In this document: positions 44,564-56,780 of the stretch, one piece after another
How the letters are laid out: every line of letters starts with the position of its first letter
Numbering within the stretch: position 1 is the stretch's first letter
From: Pleodorina starrii
Lineage: Eukaryota > Chlorophyta > Chlorophyceae > Chlamydomonadales > Volvocaceae
Assembly (NCBI GenBank): GCA_030267565.1
Contig: BRXU01000019.1
Location: 1,042,501 to 1,106,500, forward strand
Direction: 5' to 3'
DNA: 64,000 bases
Program-made: the position numbers and the translations under genes
Notes under the pieces: model-generated
Told to the model about the DNA's origin: nothing
What the model saw: the letters and a program-made list of their open reading frames with translations, nothing else
Database searches by the model: none

Positions 44564-45856
44564 TGCGTCTGGCTCGGCTCCCGGGCGGTTGATGCCCTGC
44601 GGCGGCAGCGGGCCGAGAACGTAAATAACGTTGACATGTCGGGCGTCCTGCAGGGTGTGCGGGCTCGCTTGCTGCTCCCTGTTGCGGAGGGCTTTTTCGG
44701 ATGACGGATGACATTGTGTTTGGCCTCATGGACAACCGCCGACTGACCTATCGACACCTACTCAGCACTTTTCGAAATTTTCCTGTTTTGCACTCACAGC
44801 CTGTCTGTCGTTTCCTAAGACATAATCACGCGTGTACATTCTTGGAGCGGAGAGGCAGGACGACGTATCTGAGTTTGACCATATGGATGGTTTTGTGTTC
44901 TTTGCTTGGTGTTCGATGCACCCCGTCAGCACGCACTGCAGCTTGCACGGAGTGTTCGAGCAGCATCACGCTCGAGCGCCCTGCATTTATTTGGCAGGGT
45001 TCAAGCACACGCACAGTATGATGGGAGGTCCTCTCAGCGCATGCGCGGGTTGGATGTGCTTGCTGGGGGTGCGGTCGGCCTGGCGGCTTGACGGAAGAAG
45101 GGGATAGCAGGGTAGAAATGCGAAGTATGCTTTGGTGCCTGCCCTCTATCGCTTGTGGCCGCCCGCCGCTTCCTCGGCACGTGGCCGAGGCGGCTGCATG
45201 ACACGGCCGCTTGGGGCTCCAAGAAGCCCAATGGACTCCCGCAACGTGACAGGACCCACGGCTCTAGGAGGATGTCGGATCATGTTCCGAGGGGGACCCG
45301 ATGCATTCTCCTGTTGCTACCGGGCTGAAGGAATTCGGTATAACAGGACCCTCAGGGAGGCCTGGGCTCGGCAAGCCCGGGCAAACAACCTCGTGGCCGG
45401 CACGACGGCCGTTAAAGTGCTGATACGATATTTGGCGGCTCTGTAAATAGGTAGATAGTTGCGGTCCTCAGCTTCGTTTGGGATTCAAGTCGCGGTAGGC
45501 GGTCTGCACGCAACGAATTTGCGTGATGTCTCGTCTGGTTACGGTCTCGTCCGGTACGGCGGGTTTCGTGTGTTGTCGGCAACGACCAAACCTAGCGGGT
45601 CGTGGGATGATTTGTAACGGAGGACATTTTAATAGTCAACCAACTGATCCTTGCTGCCCACTGTCCCAGGAATCTGAACGACAGCTGTGCGCACAGCTGC
45701 GGAGTGCGGATAGACCGGGTACAGTACGATTCAGTTGAAATTATTAAAACAAACTGTGCGCTACCTTGTGATCAACTAGCTAGAGTTGTTGTGCCAGAAT
45801 TATAAGTTGGTATTTTCCTCAACTTTCTTCTGCAGCTGGGTTAGCTTCATTCGGGA
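44564..45856. other. SCAMP 3' UTR and intergenic region
   Basis: No exon recognised. A TGTAA at 45442-45446 is a candidate SCAMP poly(A) signal and another lies near 45613. The sequence before 45857 should carry the promoter of the histone chaperone gene. Confidence 0.5.
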
Positions 45857-48800
45857 ATGCCTACGGACGGCCGCGCAGCTCTTGAGCTAAGCAAGGAGGG
45901 TCGGCACTTCCTCGAGCTGGTTGCTAAATGCCCCGACTCCGATTTAGCAAATGCACTCATAGCGGCAGGAGCAAGGTTGTTGACTGCTGGGGCCAGCGGG
46001 AAGGAGAACGCCCTTCCCGCGCCAACCGCTCCTGACCTGTCTTCCGCGCTCCTCACTTTAAAAGGACTATCATTTATTAATCCAAGGTAATGGAGGAGCT
46101 CATTGAACCCCTTTCGTCATATCTCGGTGTGGCGCCAATCGAGGAACCCGCTCCGATACACCCGATGCGCAGGGGCAAGTTCGACCTGACGTTTGCGAGG
46201 GACGCGCTATGCCTCTCCAACGCAAAGGCGAATATCGTCGTCCCCACCAAGCTGTTGACACATGTGGCGGTGAGCGCGAAAGGGTTGGCGGACAGTTGAA
46301 AAGCGAGTGGAGCCTCCGCGCGTGCACAGCGGCAGGGTCGGCCGACCCTGCCGCTGTGCACGCGTGCCTCCACACGCATCAGGTGTGTCAAGGGAAAGGC
46401 GCGACCCGAGCCACATCGCAGCGCAAGTGGGCCCCCCGGGTAGAGGGGTCCCGCGCGCGCGGCGCCCACTGACCAGCTGCCTGGACCTGCGATGGGGGGC
46501 CCCCGCGCCCGCCCCGACCCCCAGCCCGCACTCCCCGCCCAACCCGCAACCGGGCGCCCAACTCCCCCACCGCAAAGTCCACCATCGCAAGTACTGGACA
46601 CGCAAGAGTGTGTGCCCCTCCCCCTGCGCCTCTTCAGCAGCTGTCCGCGGTCATGTCCACCCACCCAGCCACCCACCCACGGAGCTCCACGGTGGCCGCC
46701 AGGGTGTGTGTGTGTGTGCCTCGCCGGCGGGCAACCCTAGGTGCACGGCTCGAGCCCTCACCACCCCAGGCTTGCGCGTGACTCTCTTGCCGCCCCCTGC
46801 CTTGCCGGCCCCTTTGCCCTGTCTCCCCACCCCGCTCAGATTCTGGACCAGATCCCTCAGGACACGAAGAAGCGCTGCCTGCTGTTTCTGGTGCTAGACA
46901 GGTGCGTGGGGGCCCTAGCGGGGACTGGAGACTAGGGACTGGGGGAGGGCGGCGGAGGGGGTGACCGGGGTCATTGGGGGACGGGGGAAAGGGGCGAAGA
47001 GCAACGACGGGGGATGCTGGGAGAGCGCGTTGGGACGAAGGCATGTAAGGCATGTACCGGCGGCCGCAAAGGAGCCACGAAGGATTTTGGACAGCAGCCA
47101 AAATCATGAGGGTATTGAGCCGTCAACAACGAATACAGTGCGGGAGAAGAGAGTGGGGGACCAACGCCCTCCGGGCGGAAGGATCCGCTGGGATGTGGCT
47201 GCACGTGCAAGCCCACATGGTACACATGTATGTACCGCACACCGCCGTACCGCCGTACCGACTTTTGCATTGGCGAGCGAAACGGAGACGGCGCTGCTTG
47301 CTGGCAAGGGAAAGGGTGTTACGAAAGCAGTCGCTGCTGCTCGGGGGAGGGGGGCGGGCAGCCGGCAGACACATCGCGGCTCCCTCTGCTGGCCTTCTCG
47401 GCCCTGCCCGGCTTCCCCGCCCCCCTCTCCCCAAAGCCCCAAAGCCTCAAAGCCCCAAAACCCACCCTGAACTGCGACCTCCGGCCGCCTGATGCACCGG
47501 CGGCAGCCACAGTCCCCGCGCACGTTGCCGCCAGTTTCCCCCCGCGCTCCGGGGCCCCGTCATGGCTTGCACCATTGCGCTTGTCGGGGTGCTGCTGCTG
47601 TTGATGGTGATGGTGATGGCGGCTGCTGCTGGCGGCGGCGGCGGCGGTGGTGGTGGTAATATCGCATGTCATGGCGGGTTGTGTGGTGTTGCAGGAACGG
47701 CCCGGCCGTCATGAACGGCAAGCAGCGGCTGGAGGTGGTCATCGTGCAGGTGCGGGGGAGCGGGGGGGGACGGGGGGGGGAGCGGGGTGGGAGGGGAGGG
47801 GAGGGGAGGGGAGGGTAATGGAGATGAGACCGCAGCGATGGGGCGGAAGGGACACATAAGACCCCAGACGGTGGTAACGATTAGGAGAGTCATAATAAAG
47901 GGGTGGGGGCCGCGGGGCTGGGAGGCGGGATCAGGGGGGAAAAGGGGAGCTGTGTGAGCTTTAGCGGGGACGGAAGGCGCTGCCTTGCTGCCCGGCAGGA
48001 GAAACGGGTTTTAGGCCAGGGCGAGTGCGTGAGGCGCACGGGGCTCCCCCCTACGGTGCGCTCCGAGTAGAGCGTGTGTGCGTGTGTGTTTGTGTGTGTG
48101 TGTGTGTGTAAGGGGGGGGCGCCAAGTGGTCACCAGCCGCGGCCCCTTCCTGCGCCGGCGGTGCGTCCCCCTGCGTCCCCTAGAGGTCCTGACGCGCTTC
48201 CCCCCCCCCGCTCGTACACTCCCTCCACTCCCTCCGCCCCCCACCCCACTTTCCGGCCCCCCCGCCACCCCACCGCCCTCCCCTCCCCCGCGCTTGCAGA
48301 CGCTTGAGAGTGACAATCTGAGCACCCTCGCCTCCACCGGTGAGGCCATGGAGGGGCCCCTGGCTGCGGTGCTGTGTCAGGCGGTGGGCATGTGTGTACC
48401 CAACTTCGCAAGCTTCCTGGCACCGGACCCGGACCTGTACCGCAGCGCGCGGGGTGAGCTGAGGCGCGGGGGGGGAGGAGCTGGGAAGGGGTGAAGGGAT
48501 GAAGGAGGAACCGCGGGGAGGGGGAGCGGGGAGGGGGAGCGGGGAGGGGGAGGGAGGGCAGAGGGGGGCTTATCCGCGGGTAGGCCGGAGCCCCTTGGGC
48601 CCTGGCTTGATCCCACCCCAACCCCAACCCCCTTCCCTCCTCGGGAGGGATGGTCCCCACGACAGGCTTCACATCACACCCCTACACCTCCACACACACC
48701 CCACCCCCACACATACACACACGCCCTCCGCCCGCCCGCTCCCCGCCCGCTCCCCGCCCTCCCCGCTCTCCCGCCCTGCATACCCCTTCAGGCCACGTGG

Positions 48801-51623
48801 CTGTTTCCGCTGTGGTCAAGGCCAGCCCCGGCCACCTGTTCCCGCTGCCGGGCGCGCTGTTGTTCGCCGAGCGGCCCGCTCTGTTCCTGCCGCACAGCCA
48901 GGTGGCGGCGGTGGAGTACCGCCGACTGCAGTCGGCAACATTTGATTTGGTGCTGCACACGCGCCAGGGAGGGGGAGGAGGAGGTGGGAGGGGACGGGGG
49001 AGGAGGTGGGGGGGGCGGGGGAGGAGGTGGGGGGGCGGAGGAGGTGGGAATGGGGGAAGGAGGTGGGAGGCGGGGACGGGGGTTGGGAAGGTAGGAGGTG
49101 GGGGCGGAGGAGGCGTGGGTTAGGGGCGGGAGGTGGGAGGGAAGGAGCAGTTGCGTTTGCCCGACCTGCCGCTGCGCACCCGCTGCCGCTCAAATGTCAT
49201 TGTCACTGCTCCTGTCGCTGTCTCCTCCGTGCCGCCCACGTCACCACCGCCACCACCACCGCCACCACCACAACAACCCCGCGGCACGGCCCACGCTCTT
49301 GCCTCCTCGCCGCCACTGGCCCCTTTGCCCTTCCCCTTCCCCGCCCCGCCCCTCCCCTCCCCGCCCCGCCCTGCCCAGGCGGCGGCGACGCGGTGGGCGG
49401 TTCCGGCGGTGGCGGCGGTGTGAGTCAGGTTGAGTTCAGTCAGATCGATCGGGGGGAGTTGGGCCGCCTGCAGAGCTACTTCGCCACCAGCAAGATCAAG
49501 GTGGGGGGGATGGGGGGGGTTGGGGGGGGCGGGTTAAGGAGGAAGGACCGCAGCCAGGTGGCCGAGGTAACCCTGGAGGGCACACGGGGGAAGGGGCGGG
49601 GAGGGGGGAATTGGGGGGCAGAGCGTGAGCGATGTGAGGCAAGGGCGCAGGCGCAATGAGTCGGGCGGGGAGGGCAGCGGTATATTTTCGGAAATAGGGG
49701 GTTGGCCGTGAGGGGGTTGAGAGGGGTGGTTTCACCGGCGGGTAAAGGGGTGGGTCGTGCGCCCCTCACGGCTGTATTGAAAATCTAAAATGAAATGGGA
49801 TGTCGAAATCATGTTTGAGCTGTTTGGGAACTTTGAATCAGCCGGGGTCCCGCCCGCCGGCCTGGCAGCTGTTCTTCCTCTGGGGCTCGCGTTTGGGCGC
49901 CCAACTCAACAGGCTGTGGGTGCGGCTTCAGTGCAGTGCAGTGCAGGAGAGGGCCGCGCGCGGCAGGACAGTGCGTTTCGACTCTTTCGTAGGGGGGTTT
50001 GGGTGCTTCAAGCGTTTGGAATCGATTAGTGCCTTTCAATGTTTGGGTGTTCACCGGGGTCGTTCTGGGACGTGCCGACGGTTCCGCTCCCTGTGTGCCT
50101 GTTGCCGTGCACGGTCGTACGCAGCTGTACGACCCGGCGGCGCCGCCGCGGCTCGGCGCCGGCGCGTCGACGGCGGCGCGGGGCGGGGCGGCCGGCGCGG
50201 GCACGAGCGGCGGCGCGGGGCCCAGCGGCGCGGCCGCTGGCGGCAGTGGGGCGGATGCGGATGTGGTCATGGCGGGTGACGAGGAGGATGAGGATGAGGA
50301 CGAGGACGACGAGGACTTCGACCCCACCTCCCTGGAGCGGCTCGAGTACGGGTGGGTGGGACGGCGGGGGGGGGCAGGGTGCGGCTGGGTGGGTGACAGC
50401 TCTCCTAGAGACACCAGCGCGGCACCTGCAAAAGGGGGAGGGTGGTTTTGAGGGGTTTTGAGGAGTTTTACCCTGACTAAATCTACGTTGGAGCCGCCTT
50501 TGCTCCCTCCCCACACTCCTTGCCGTGGCCTTTTGCTCGCATTTTTGACACACTGCTTGTTCGGAGCTCGCTGTCATCGGAGCTGGTCTGACGTGAGCTT
50601 TGCTCGTAGGTTAGATGGGCCTCGCCGCCGCAGCCGTGTATACTTTGCACCGCACAGCATTGTCGCGTGAGTGGGCGTTGCTCTGTGGCAACAGGGCAAA
50701 GACAACCCGCAGCGGATCAGCCCTCGACAGCACACACCCACACCCACACCTCAGGGGGCCGCACTGTCACATCTGTCTTTTGCGCTCTCGTGTCGTGTCG
50801 TGGGGTGGGTGGGTGGCATCTGCCGGAGCTTTGTCAAATGCTCCACACTCTCCGCTCTTGCTGTATGGTGGCCACACGGGAATTAATAGCACACCCCGCC
50901 CCCCCCTTTGTCCTTTCAACCACAACCTTCCCTGGAGTTGCAGGCGGCGGCCCGCGAAACGCGTGCGCACCGAGCCGTCCGGATCCGGTGAGTGGAAGGG
51001 GTTGGGAAGGGGTAGGGCAAGGGTGTGCTGCGGGGCCCCAGATGGGCGGGATGGTGGGCGGTTGGCGGTGGGGCTGGAACGGAGGCGGGGATGATTTGTC
51101 GTCCAGGGGGCTGCTGGACCTGATGGGGCTGGACGAGGCTGAGGTGGTCCGGACACACAAGTGGCCTGGATGGTTCGTGGACACATGTTTACGAACGCAA
51201 CACCCACCCACCATTATTGGACCCTCCCACCCTCCCATCCTTCGTCCTTCGTCGTTCGTGCCGCCAGTCGCGGCTTCCAACCTGCCCGGTGGGGCCGGAA
51301 CCAGCCGCGGTCGCGATGTGGCGCAGGGCGGCGGCTCAGAGGAGGAGGAAGAGGACGAGGAAGACGAGGAGGACGAGGAGGAGGAGGAGGATGACTCATC
51401 TTGCGACGAGGAGGACGAGCTGGCGGACCTGGTAGACGAGGATCTGCTGCGGGCGGATGATGTACGGCAGCGTGTACGGCAGACCGGCGGGGCTGGCGGG
51501 GCGGGGGGCTCTGGCGGGGCGGCGGCGTCGCGGGGGGGCCGGAAGGCCGCGGAGGAGGAGGAGGAGGAAGAGGAGGAGGAGGAAGAGTACGACGATGACG
51601 ATGACGACGACGACGAGGAGTGA
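45857..51623 (+). CDS. Rtt106/POB3-type histone chaperone with acidic tail
   Basis: Ten exons in phase: 45857-46086, 46173-46269, 46840-46901, 47695-47749, 48300-48453, 48792-48983, 49379-49500, 50125-50351, 50944-50987, 51268-51623, giving about 512 aa. Residues 77-148 (NPRGKFDLTFARDALCLSNA onward) resemble the first PH-like domain of the SSRP1/Rtt106 group. Residues 200-304 hold the Rtt106-like domain: ASPGHLFPLPGALLF, PALFLPHSQVAAVEYRRL and VEFSQIDRGELGRLQSYF. An Asp/Glu block follows in exon 8, then a basic nuclear-localisation-like GRRPAKRVRTE in exon 9, and a long poly-Glu/Asp tail in exon 10. Such proteins bind H3-H4 and act in nucleosome assembly. Start choice: first ATG of the open exon. 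The exon 6 donor lies in G-rich sequence and is approximate. It could be called FACT-like; no HMG box is present. Confidence 0.85.
48069..48110. repeat. (GT)n-rich tract in intron 4 of the chaperone gene
   Basis: A GT dinucleotide tract with a few interruptions. Confidence 0.85.
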
Positions 51624-53742
51624 GGGGGAGGTGGAGGTGTGAGAAGGGTGGGTGTCGCGTGTGGGCAGCTGGCGGCTCCAGTAGGGGCCCCGGACGCGGT
51701 GGGACAGAGTGGGGCAGATTGAGGTTGTCCTGGTGGTGGAGGGAGAGCAGCAGCAGCAGCAGCAGCAGGAGGGAGGTCGTGGCTGGGGTCTTATCCCTGC
51801 GCTGCGGTTGTGCCAGCGCCCCGCCTCCGGCTTCATGCATCAGCGCCCGTTGCCGTACTTCAACGCCCCCTCTACGTCCCTGCAGCGGTCCTCTGTACCT
51901 CCTCCTCAGCTCCGGTTGCTGCCTCGTGCCCGGCTGCGCCCCGACTGCCCCGCTCCACGGCCGGTCGGGCCTCACACGTCGCTTGAGGCCCCACCAGGGT
52001 TTATGTCAGTATGTGCGTGTGCAGAGCCGAACATGTCCGGATAACCTGATGATGAAAACGGCGGATGTGGCAGGCGGCCAAAGGGGGGGTGCGGGTGAGG
52101 CGTCGTCGGCGGCACTCGGCGGCTGCGGCGGCGGCGGTCTCCACCGGCGCACTGGATTGGGTTCCTTCGGGGGTGGAGGGGGTATAGAGACGAAGTCGAC
52201 TGGGGGGGAGGTAAGGCGCCTGGCTGTGGGGCTGCGAGGCGGACGCAAGTACGGTACGGCAGATTGACGGGGGTGGTCGACGGGGTTAGAAGGCGGTTGA
52301 AATGGCTCCAGGCTGGTTTGGCTTGGGTGGACGCGATGCGTGCAGGCGGATGGATGGACGGAGGCTCCTCAACCCTGCGTGTCAGATCCTGGGGGCCGTC
52401 TGGCTCCACGACGACGACGACGAGTTGTTTGACGCAGGCGGGTTTTTCCGATGGATGAGCTGCAGCAGCAGTGCGGGGTGTTGGCGCCCAGAGACGGGGC
52501 GGGGGGTCGTTGGGCGCGGCGGCCGCATCTGACGACGGCTGCGCAGACACACCTTCAAGTAGGGGTTGAGACAATGACACGGGGGGTGATGCACCCGCGC
52601 ACGAGGTGAGGGTCGGGACAGCCCCAGCCCCAGACCGACGCGGCGCGGGAGCGGCGGGAGCTGCCCGAGGAGGTGCTGCCGACCTGCAGCAGCAGCAGCA
52701 GCAGCACACAGGGGGGGAGTCGGCAGAGGGTCGGCTGCGTTCGTTCGTTTGTTGGCAGCGCCTCGACCCTCCAGTACAGAGTCGGTCGGTCGGTCTCACG
52801 GTTCGCTTTGTTCAGTTGGCTGATGAAAGGTAAAAGAACGCGGGTAGTGGTTGGTCGTTTCCCCCCGGAGCGTGTCAATTGGTGCCACGTGGCAGTGCTA
52901 GTGCCGCTGGCGGCGACGCGAAGGGCGTAGACCGCGTCAAGGCCAGAGCCGCCCCGCTGCACCGACGGGGGAACACGGCGCTGGCCCCTTTCCATGTGTG
53001 CTCAGCCACGTGAGAAGCGCTCGTCGCGGCGTTTGCCGGGTCATGCCCGGACGCAGCCCAAGGAGGAACGAATGAGGCAACGCGCAAGCCCTTACGGGCA
53101 GGCCTGCCCCCGTGGGTACATATGTGCGAGCTCTCCCTAGCCCTCGTGCCAAAAATAGCGTTGGCGCGGAGCTTTCTAGGAGCGATGTGGCCAAACATGG
53201 GACTTCTGGGAAAGATCGTGCATATGACGTGCGTTGGCATTGGAAGGTGGCAATACCCGGGTTTGTGAAGCAAACCTGGGCTTAACTTTTTTTGTCTGAG
53301 GCAGCGTAGTGACCGTACAACGGCCGCAACGGCTTTCCAGAATTCCGATGGAGGCACGCCTGATGGCATTAATGAGTTAGCGGTTTATGCCGAAAACGTT
53401 GTTTATGCAATGGAATTACAACAGTCTCAAACGGGCCGTTCTTCCTGAATGTCGGTTGTAACGATGGCACTGTATAAAGCCGACTGCTGGACTGGAACAA
53501 TGCTTGCGATAAATTGTTTCACTTAATGAACAGTTGCGAAGTGCATGAAATTCTTATATGATGGTTCAACAGGCCGTGGTCGCGTGGTGCCATCCATGTT
53601 GCCGGATGAAGGGAGCGCTTTTTCGCTTCACTTCGCTTAGATGTGTCGTGTCTTCTGCGAGGTTGGTGTCATTCCTGTGTTTTGGGGCGAAATTTCATGT
53701 CCCATGTGAGGTGTCCATGTCACACATCATGCACATGAAACA
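51624..53742. other. Chaperone 3' UTR and intergenic region
   Basis: No convincing exon. AGC microsatellites lie near 51747-51768 and 52686-52705. The first TGTAA I found downstream of the chaperone stop is at 53457-53461, which would imply a 1.8-kb 3' UTR. The minus-strand frame 52875-53369 is open for 164 codons but has no recognised motif. Confidence 0.45.
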
Positions 53743-54075
53743 ATCGGTGGGGGGCCCGGGGCTTTCCCCCCCTTACCCGCCACACCCCTCTTCCCACCCT
53801 CCCACTCGCAGCATGGCGAGCTTCGTGCGCATTAGGTGATATGAGCACCCAAATTATGACATACATAATGGACAAAGGCTCATGGGCAGATTTACTAATG
53901 GTGTACGTGTCTCACTGCACACGTGGTGGGGGGCACAGGGCGTGCGCATCCACCCCCGCAGCAAGGCGGTTATCGTGCGTGTTAGGTAACTTGAGCGGCC
54001 ATGACGGATATTGGGTAACGTGCTCATGGAACCATGCATCGGTGGGGGGCTCGGGGTTTCCGCCCCCCCCCCCGC
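53743..54075 (+). repeat. Diverged repeat block A, copy 1
   Basis: Starts ATCGGTGGGGGGCCCGGGGC, then GCAGCATGGCGAGCTTCGTG, GGTGATATGAGCACCCAAAT, and near 53975-54032 GTTAGGTAACTTGAGCGGCC and AACGTGCTCATGGAA. The header recurs at 54037. The same ordered motifs occur at 55074 and in part at 55364. Confidence 0.75.
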
Positions 54076-54538
54076 CGTCTTCATCTCCGCTGTGGTATCA
54101 TTTTTTACCCCCCCCCTTCACCCCACACTCCAGTGGAAGTTCCGCAAGGACAATGACCCTGTGAGACCCGGATGCCATCCTAGTGGGTTGGTGGATGGGT
54201 GGTATGCATGACGGTGGGTGGGTGGGTATGCACCGCCGCTGCTGCCGGCCGCTGCGGCGCTCAGCCTCCGGCTGCACCGGCGGCCGTCGCTGCCTGCGCC
54301 GCCGCTGCTGCGGCTCGGCCCGTGACTCGCTCCATCTGCTGTGCCTGATCCGCTGGCGGCTGCCGCCAATGTTTCGGGTAACACCGCTGCGCTGCATGAT
54401 GGTGGGTGGGTGGTATGCATGGCGGGTAGGGGAGCACAGGGGGTTATCCACGTACAGGCCGGGGCCCGTGAACGGTAATGTATCAGAAGAATCCTTCCCA
54501 TCTGCAGCAGCAGCACGTTAGATACAAACTGAGCGTGA

Positions 54539-55012
54539 AGTTGGAGCGTGTCCCAGCTGAGCCTAGCAGAGCCCCCACGTGACGAGGCAATCAGGTAGAT
54601 GCTGGAGATTCGCTGAGGCTGTTAGGTGACACGTTGCTGAAGTGGTTGACAAAAGTGTGGCTGGGATGTAAGGAACGCACCAAGCCCCGAAGATAGCAGT
54701 GGAACACGCAAGGCGGCCACCTTGACATGCCCCACCGTGCCTGCCACACGGAGAAGGAAGAGGAGCCTATGTACGTTGGCAAGATGCGTGCCATGCCTGC
54801 TGCTGTTTGGTGATAGGGCCTCCGCCCCGCGGGAAACACCTAATCAGCCTTCGGCCCCGGACGCCTACCGGGCGATATGCGTGAACCAAGCGAGCGGCCT
54901 CTATGCGGGTGGCGCTAGGTTACGCTTGTGACTGACGCAGCTGATCTCCCGCTGCACGAACGTCGTCGACGTAACCCGAAGATGCGGTGCATGAACAACG
55001 CTCGGGTGCAAA
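54539..55012 (+). repeat. Diverged repeat block B, copy 1
   Basis: Shares with 55881-56338 a series of motifs: GCTGAGGCTGTTAGGTGACA, CACGCAAGGCGGCCACC, GGAGAAGGAAGAGGAGCCTA, ACGTTGGCAAGATGCGTGCC and ATGCGGTGCATGAAC. Offset between copies is about 1,342 bp. Confidence 0.8.
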
Positions 55013-55073
55013 CACGTCTCATGTACAGACACAAACGACATCATGACCACAACTGACCACAACACAGCCCCGC

Positions 55074-55490
55074 ATCGGTGGCGGGCCCGGGGCTTCCGCC
55101 CCCCTTTCCCGCACACCTCCCTTCCCGCCCTTCCCCTTGCAGCATGGCAGGCTTCGTGCGTATTAGGTGATCTGAGCACCCAAATGCTGAAAGACGCAAT
55201 GAAGAAATGCTCACGGCAGTTTCAGTTGTCCTGTACATCTACAGTGCACGGGGTGGGTTGCCCGGGGCGTGCGCACCCCCTTCCCCCCACAGCAAGGCGA
55301 TTATCGTTCGTGTTAGGTAATTTCAGCGGCCATTAGGGATAATGGGCAACGTGCTCATGGAATGATCGGTGGGGGGCCCGGGGCTTCACCTCCCCCTTCC
55401 CCGCACAACCCCTTCCCGACCTCTCTCTTCATGTGTGTTGGGTGATATGAGCACCCAAATGTTGACAAACGTAATGAACAAATGCATGCG
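55074..55490 (+). repeat. Diverged repeat block A, copies 2 and 3
   Basis: Copy 2 (55074-55362) matches block A copy 1 from the GGGCCCGGGGCTTCCGC header to AACGTGCTCATGGAA. Copy 3 (from 55364) restarts with the header and holds a shortened version of the unit up to GACAAACGTAATGAACAAA. Confidence 0.75.
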
Positions 55491-55680
55491 TGCCGTTCGA
55501 TGTGGAGCCCAGAGCCTCCACTGGTCATTTCCCTTTATCGCCCTCGTGCTATACCGGTAACAGGCCTCTTCATATGGCTTGTTTTCCACAGCTGAGTGGT
55601 TGCTGTTTTGATGGTGTCCACGGCCGTGCCGCCGCATGTGTGCTTCGCAGTTGCCTTATTTCGTCAGTATATGTACATAC

Positions 55681-56338
55681 ACAGCCGCTGCCGAGGAGAG
55701 CGACGACGAGAGGAAGGACGAGGGTGACGGGGAGGGTGAGGCGGACGACAACGGGGATGGCGGCGGGGAGAATGACGAGGGAGAGGTTGAGCACGGCGAG
55801 GTGGACGGCAATGAGGCCGAAGAGGGAGAGCGAGAAGACGAGGGTCAGGGCAAGGACGGGGGGGTGGGGGTGGGGGGGAGAAGTTGGAGCAAGTCCGAGC
55901 TGAGCCTGGTTGAGCCGCCACGTGACAAGACGATTAGGTGGAATTTCGCTGAGGCTGTTAGGTGACACGTTGCTGAAGTGGTCGAGAAAGTGCGGCTGGG
56001 ATGTACGGAACGCCCCAATCCCCGAAGCAAACAGTGGCACACGCAAGGCGGCCACCGTGACATGCAACACCGTGAGCGCACCGTGCCTGCCACGCACGCG
56101 GAGAAGGAAGAGGAGCCTATGCACGTTGGCAAGATGCGTGCCCGCTGCTGTTTGGTGAAAGGCCTCCGCCCCCGTGGGGACACTTGGGCCCCGGACGCCT
56201 GCCGGGCGATATGAACCGAGTGAGCGGCCTCTGTGCGGATGGCGCTAGGTTACGCCTGTAACTGACGCGGCTGATCTCCCGCTGCACAAACGTCGACGTA
56301 ACCCAAAAATGCGGTGCATGAACGACGCTCGGGTGCAA
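55681..56338 (+). repeat. Repeat block B, copy 2, with acidic open frame
   Basis: Block B copy 2 is 55881-56338. It is preceded by, and overlaps, an open frame (55636-55965) encoding a run of Glu/Asp/Gly (EESDDERKDEGDGEGEADDN and onward) ending WSKSELSLVEPPRDKTIRWN and a stop. Block B copy 1 contains the same LSL..EPPRDE-like frame but stops early. This suggests a decayed C-terminal exon carried inside the repeat rather than an active gene. Confidence 0.6.
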
Positions 56339-56780
56339 TGAAGTCGTCGCATACAGACAAATGTAATACACCCACGACAAAGCCCCGCAAAAACACTGAG
56401 CCAAACCCGGGACAGCGCCAGCCCTTACTTGTTGCCAAGGTCCGAGATTGTAAAGCCGTTTGCCAACCGGCAGGAACGGAATCCGTACGGCTCGTACAGA
56501 AGTTTCTCCTCTTTCTCAGCTCTTTCCTTTCCGTCCATTGTCATGCAGCAGTGCGATCCTTGTTATGCCCGCTGCGATACAGAGTATTAGATAGGAGGTT
56601 CGGGCAAGCCTCCATCCAAAAATATCACTTGGCAGCGAAGTCCTACCACAGTAGCGTCGGCTGTTTCCTAATCATCTGAAAGAATTCAAACTATTTAATT
56701 TTGTTGACCATTAATAACTCCTAGTTCTGCACGAAGACAACAATTCAGCAAGCAGACAGTTACTAACTGACAGCGAAGTG
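56339..56780. other. Upstream region of FKBP42
   Basis: No exon recognised. The AT-balanced stretch from about 56580 to 56780 is the probable promoter and leader of the plus-strand gene that follows. Confidence 0.45.

Noticed and set aside
52875..53369. 164-codon minus-strand open frame after the histone chaperone gene
   Set aside because: No motif, no splice partners, and it overlaps the likely 3' UTR of the plus-strand gene.
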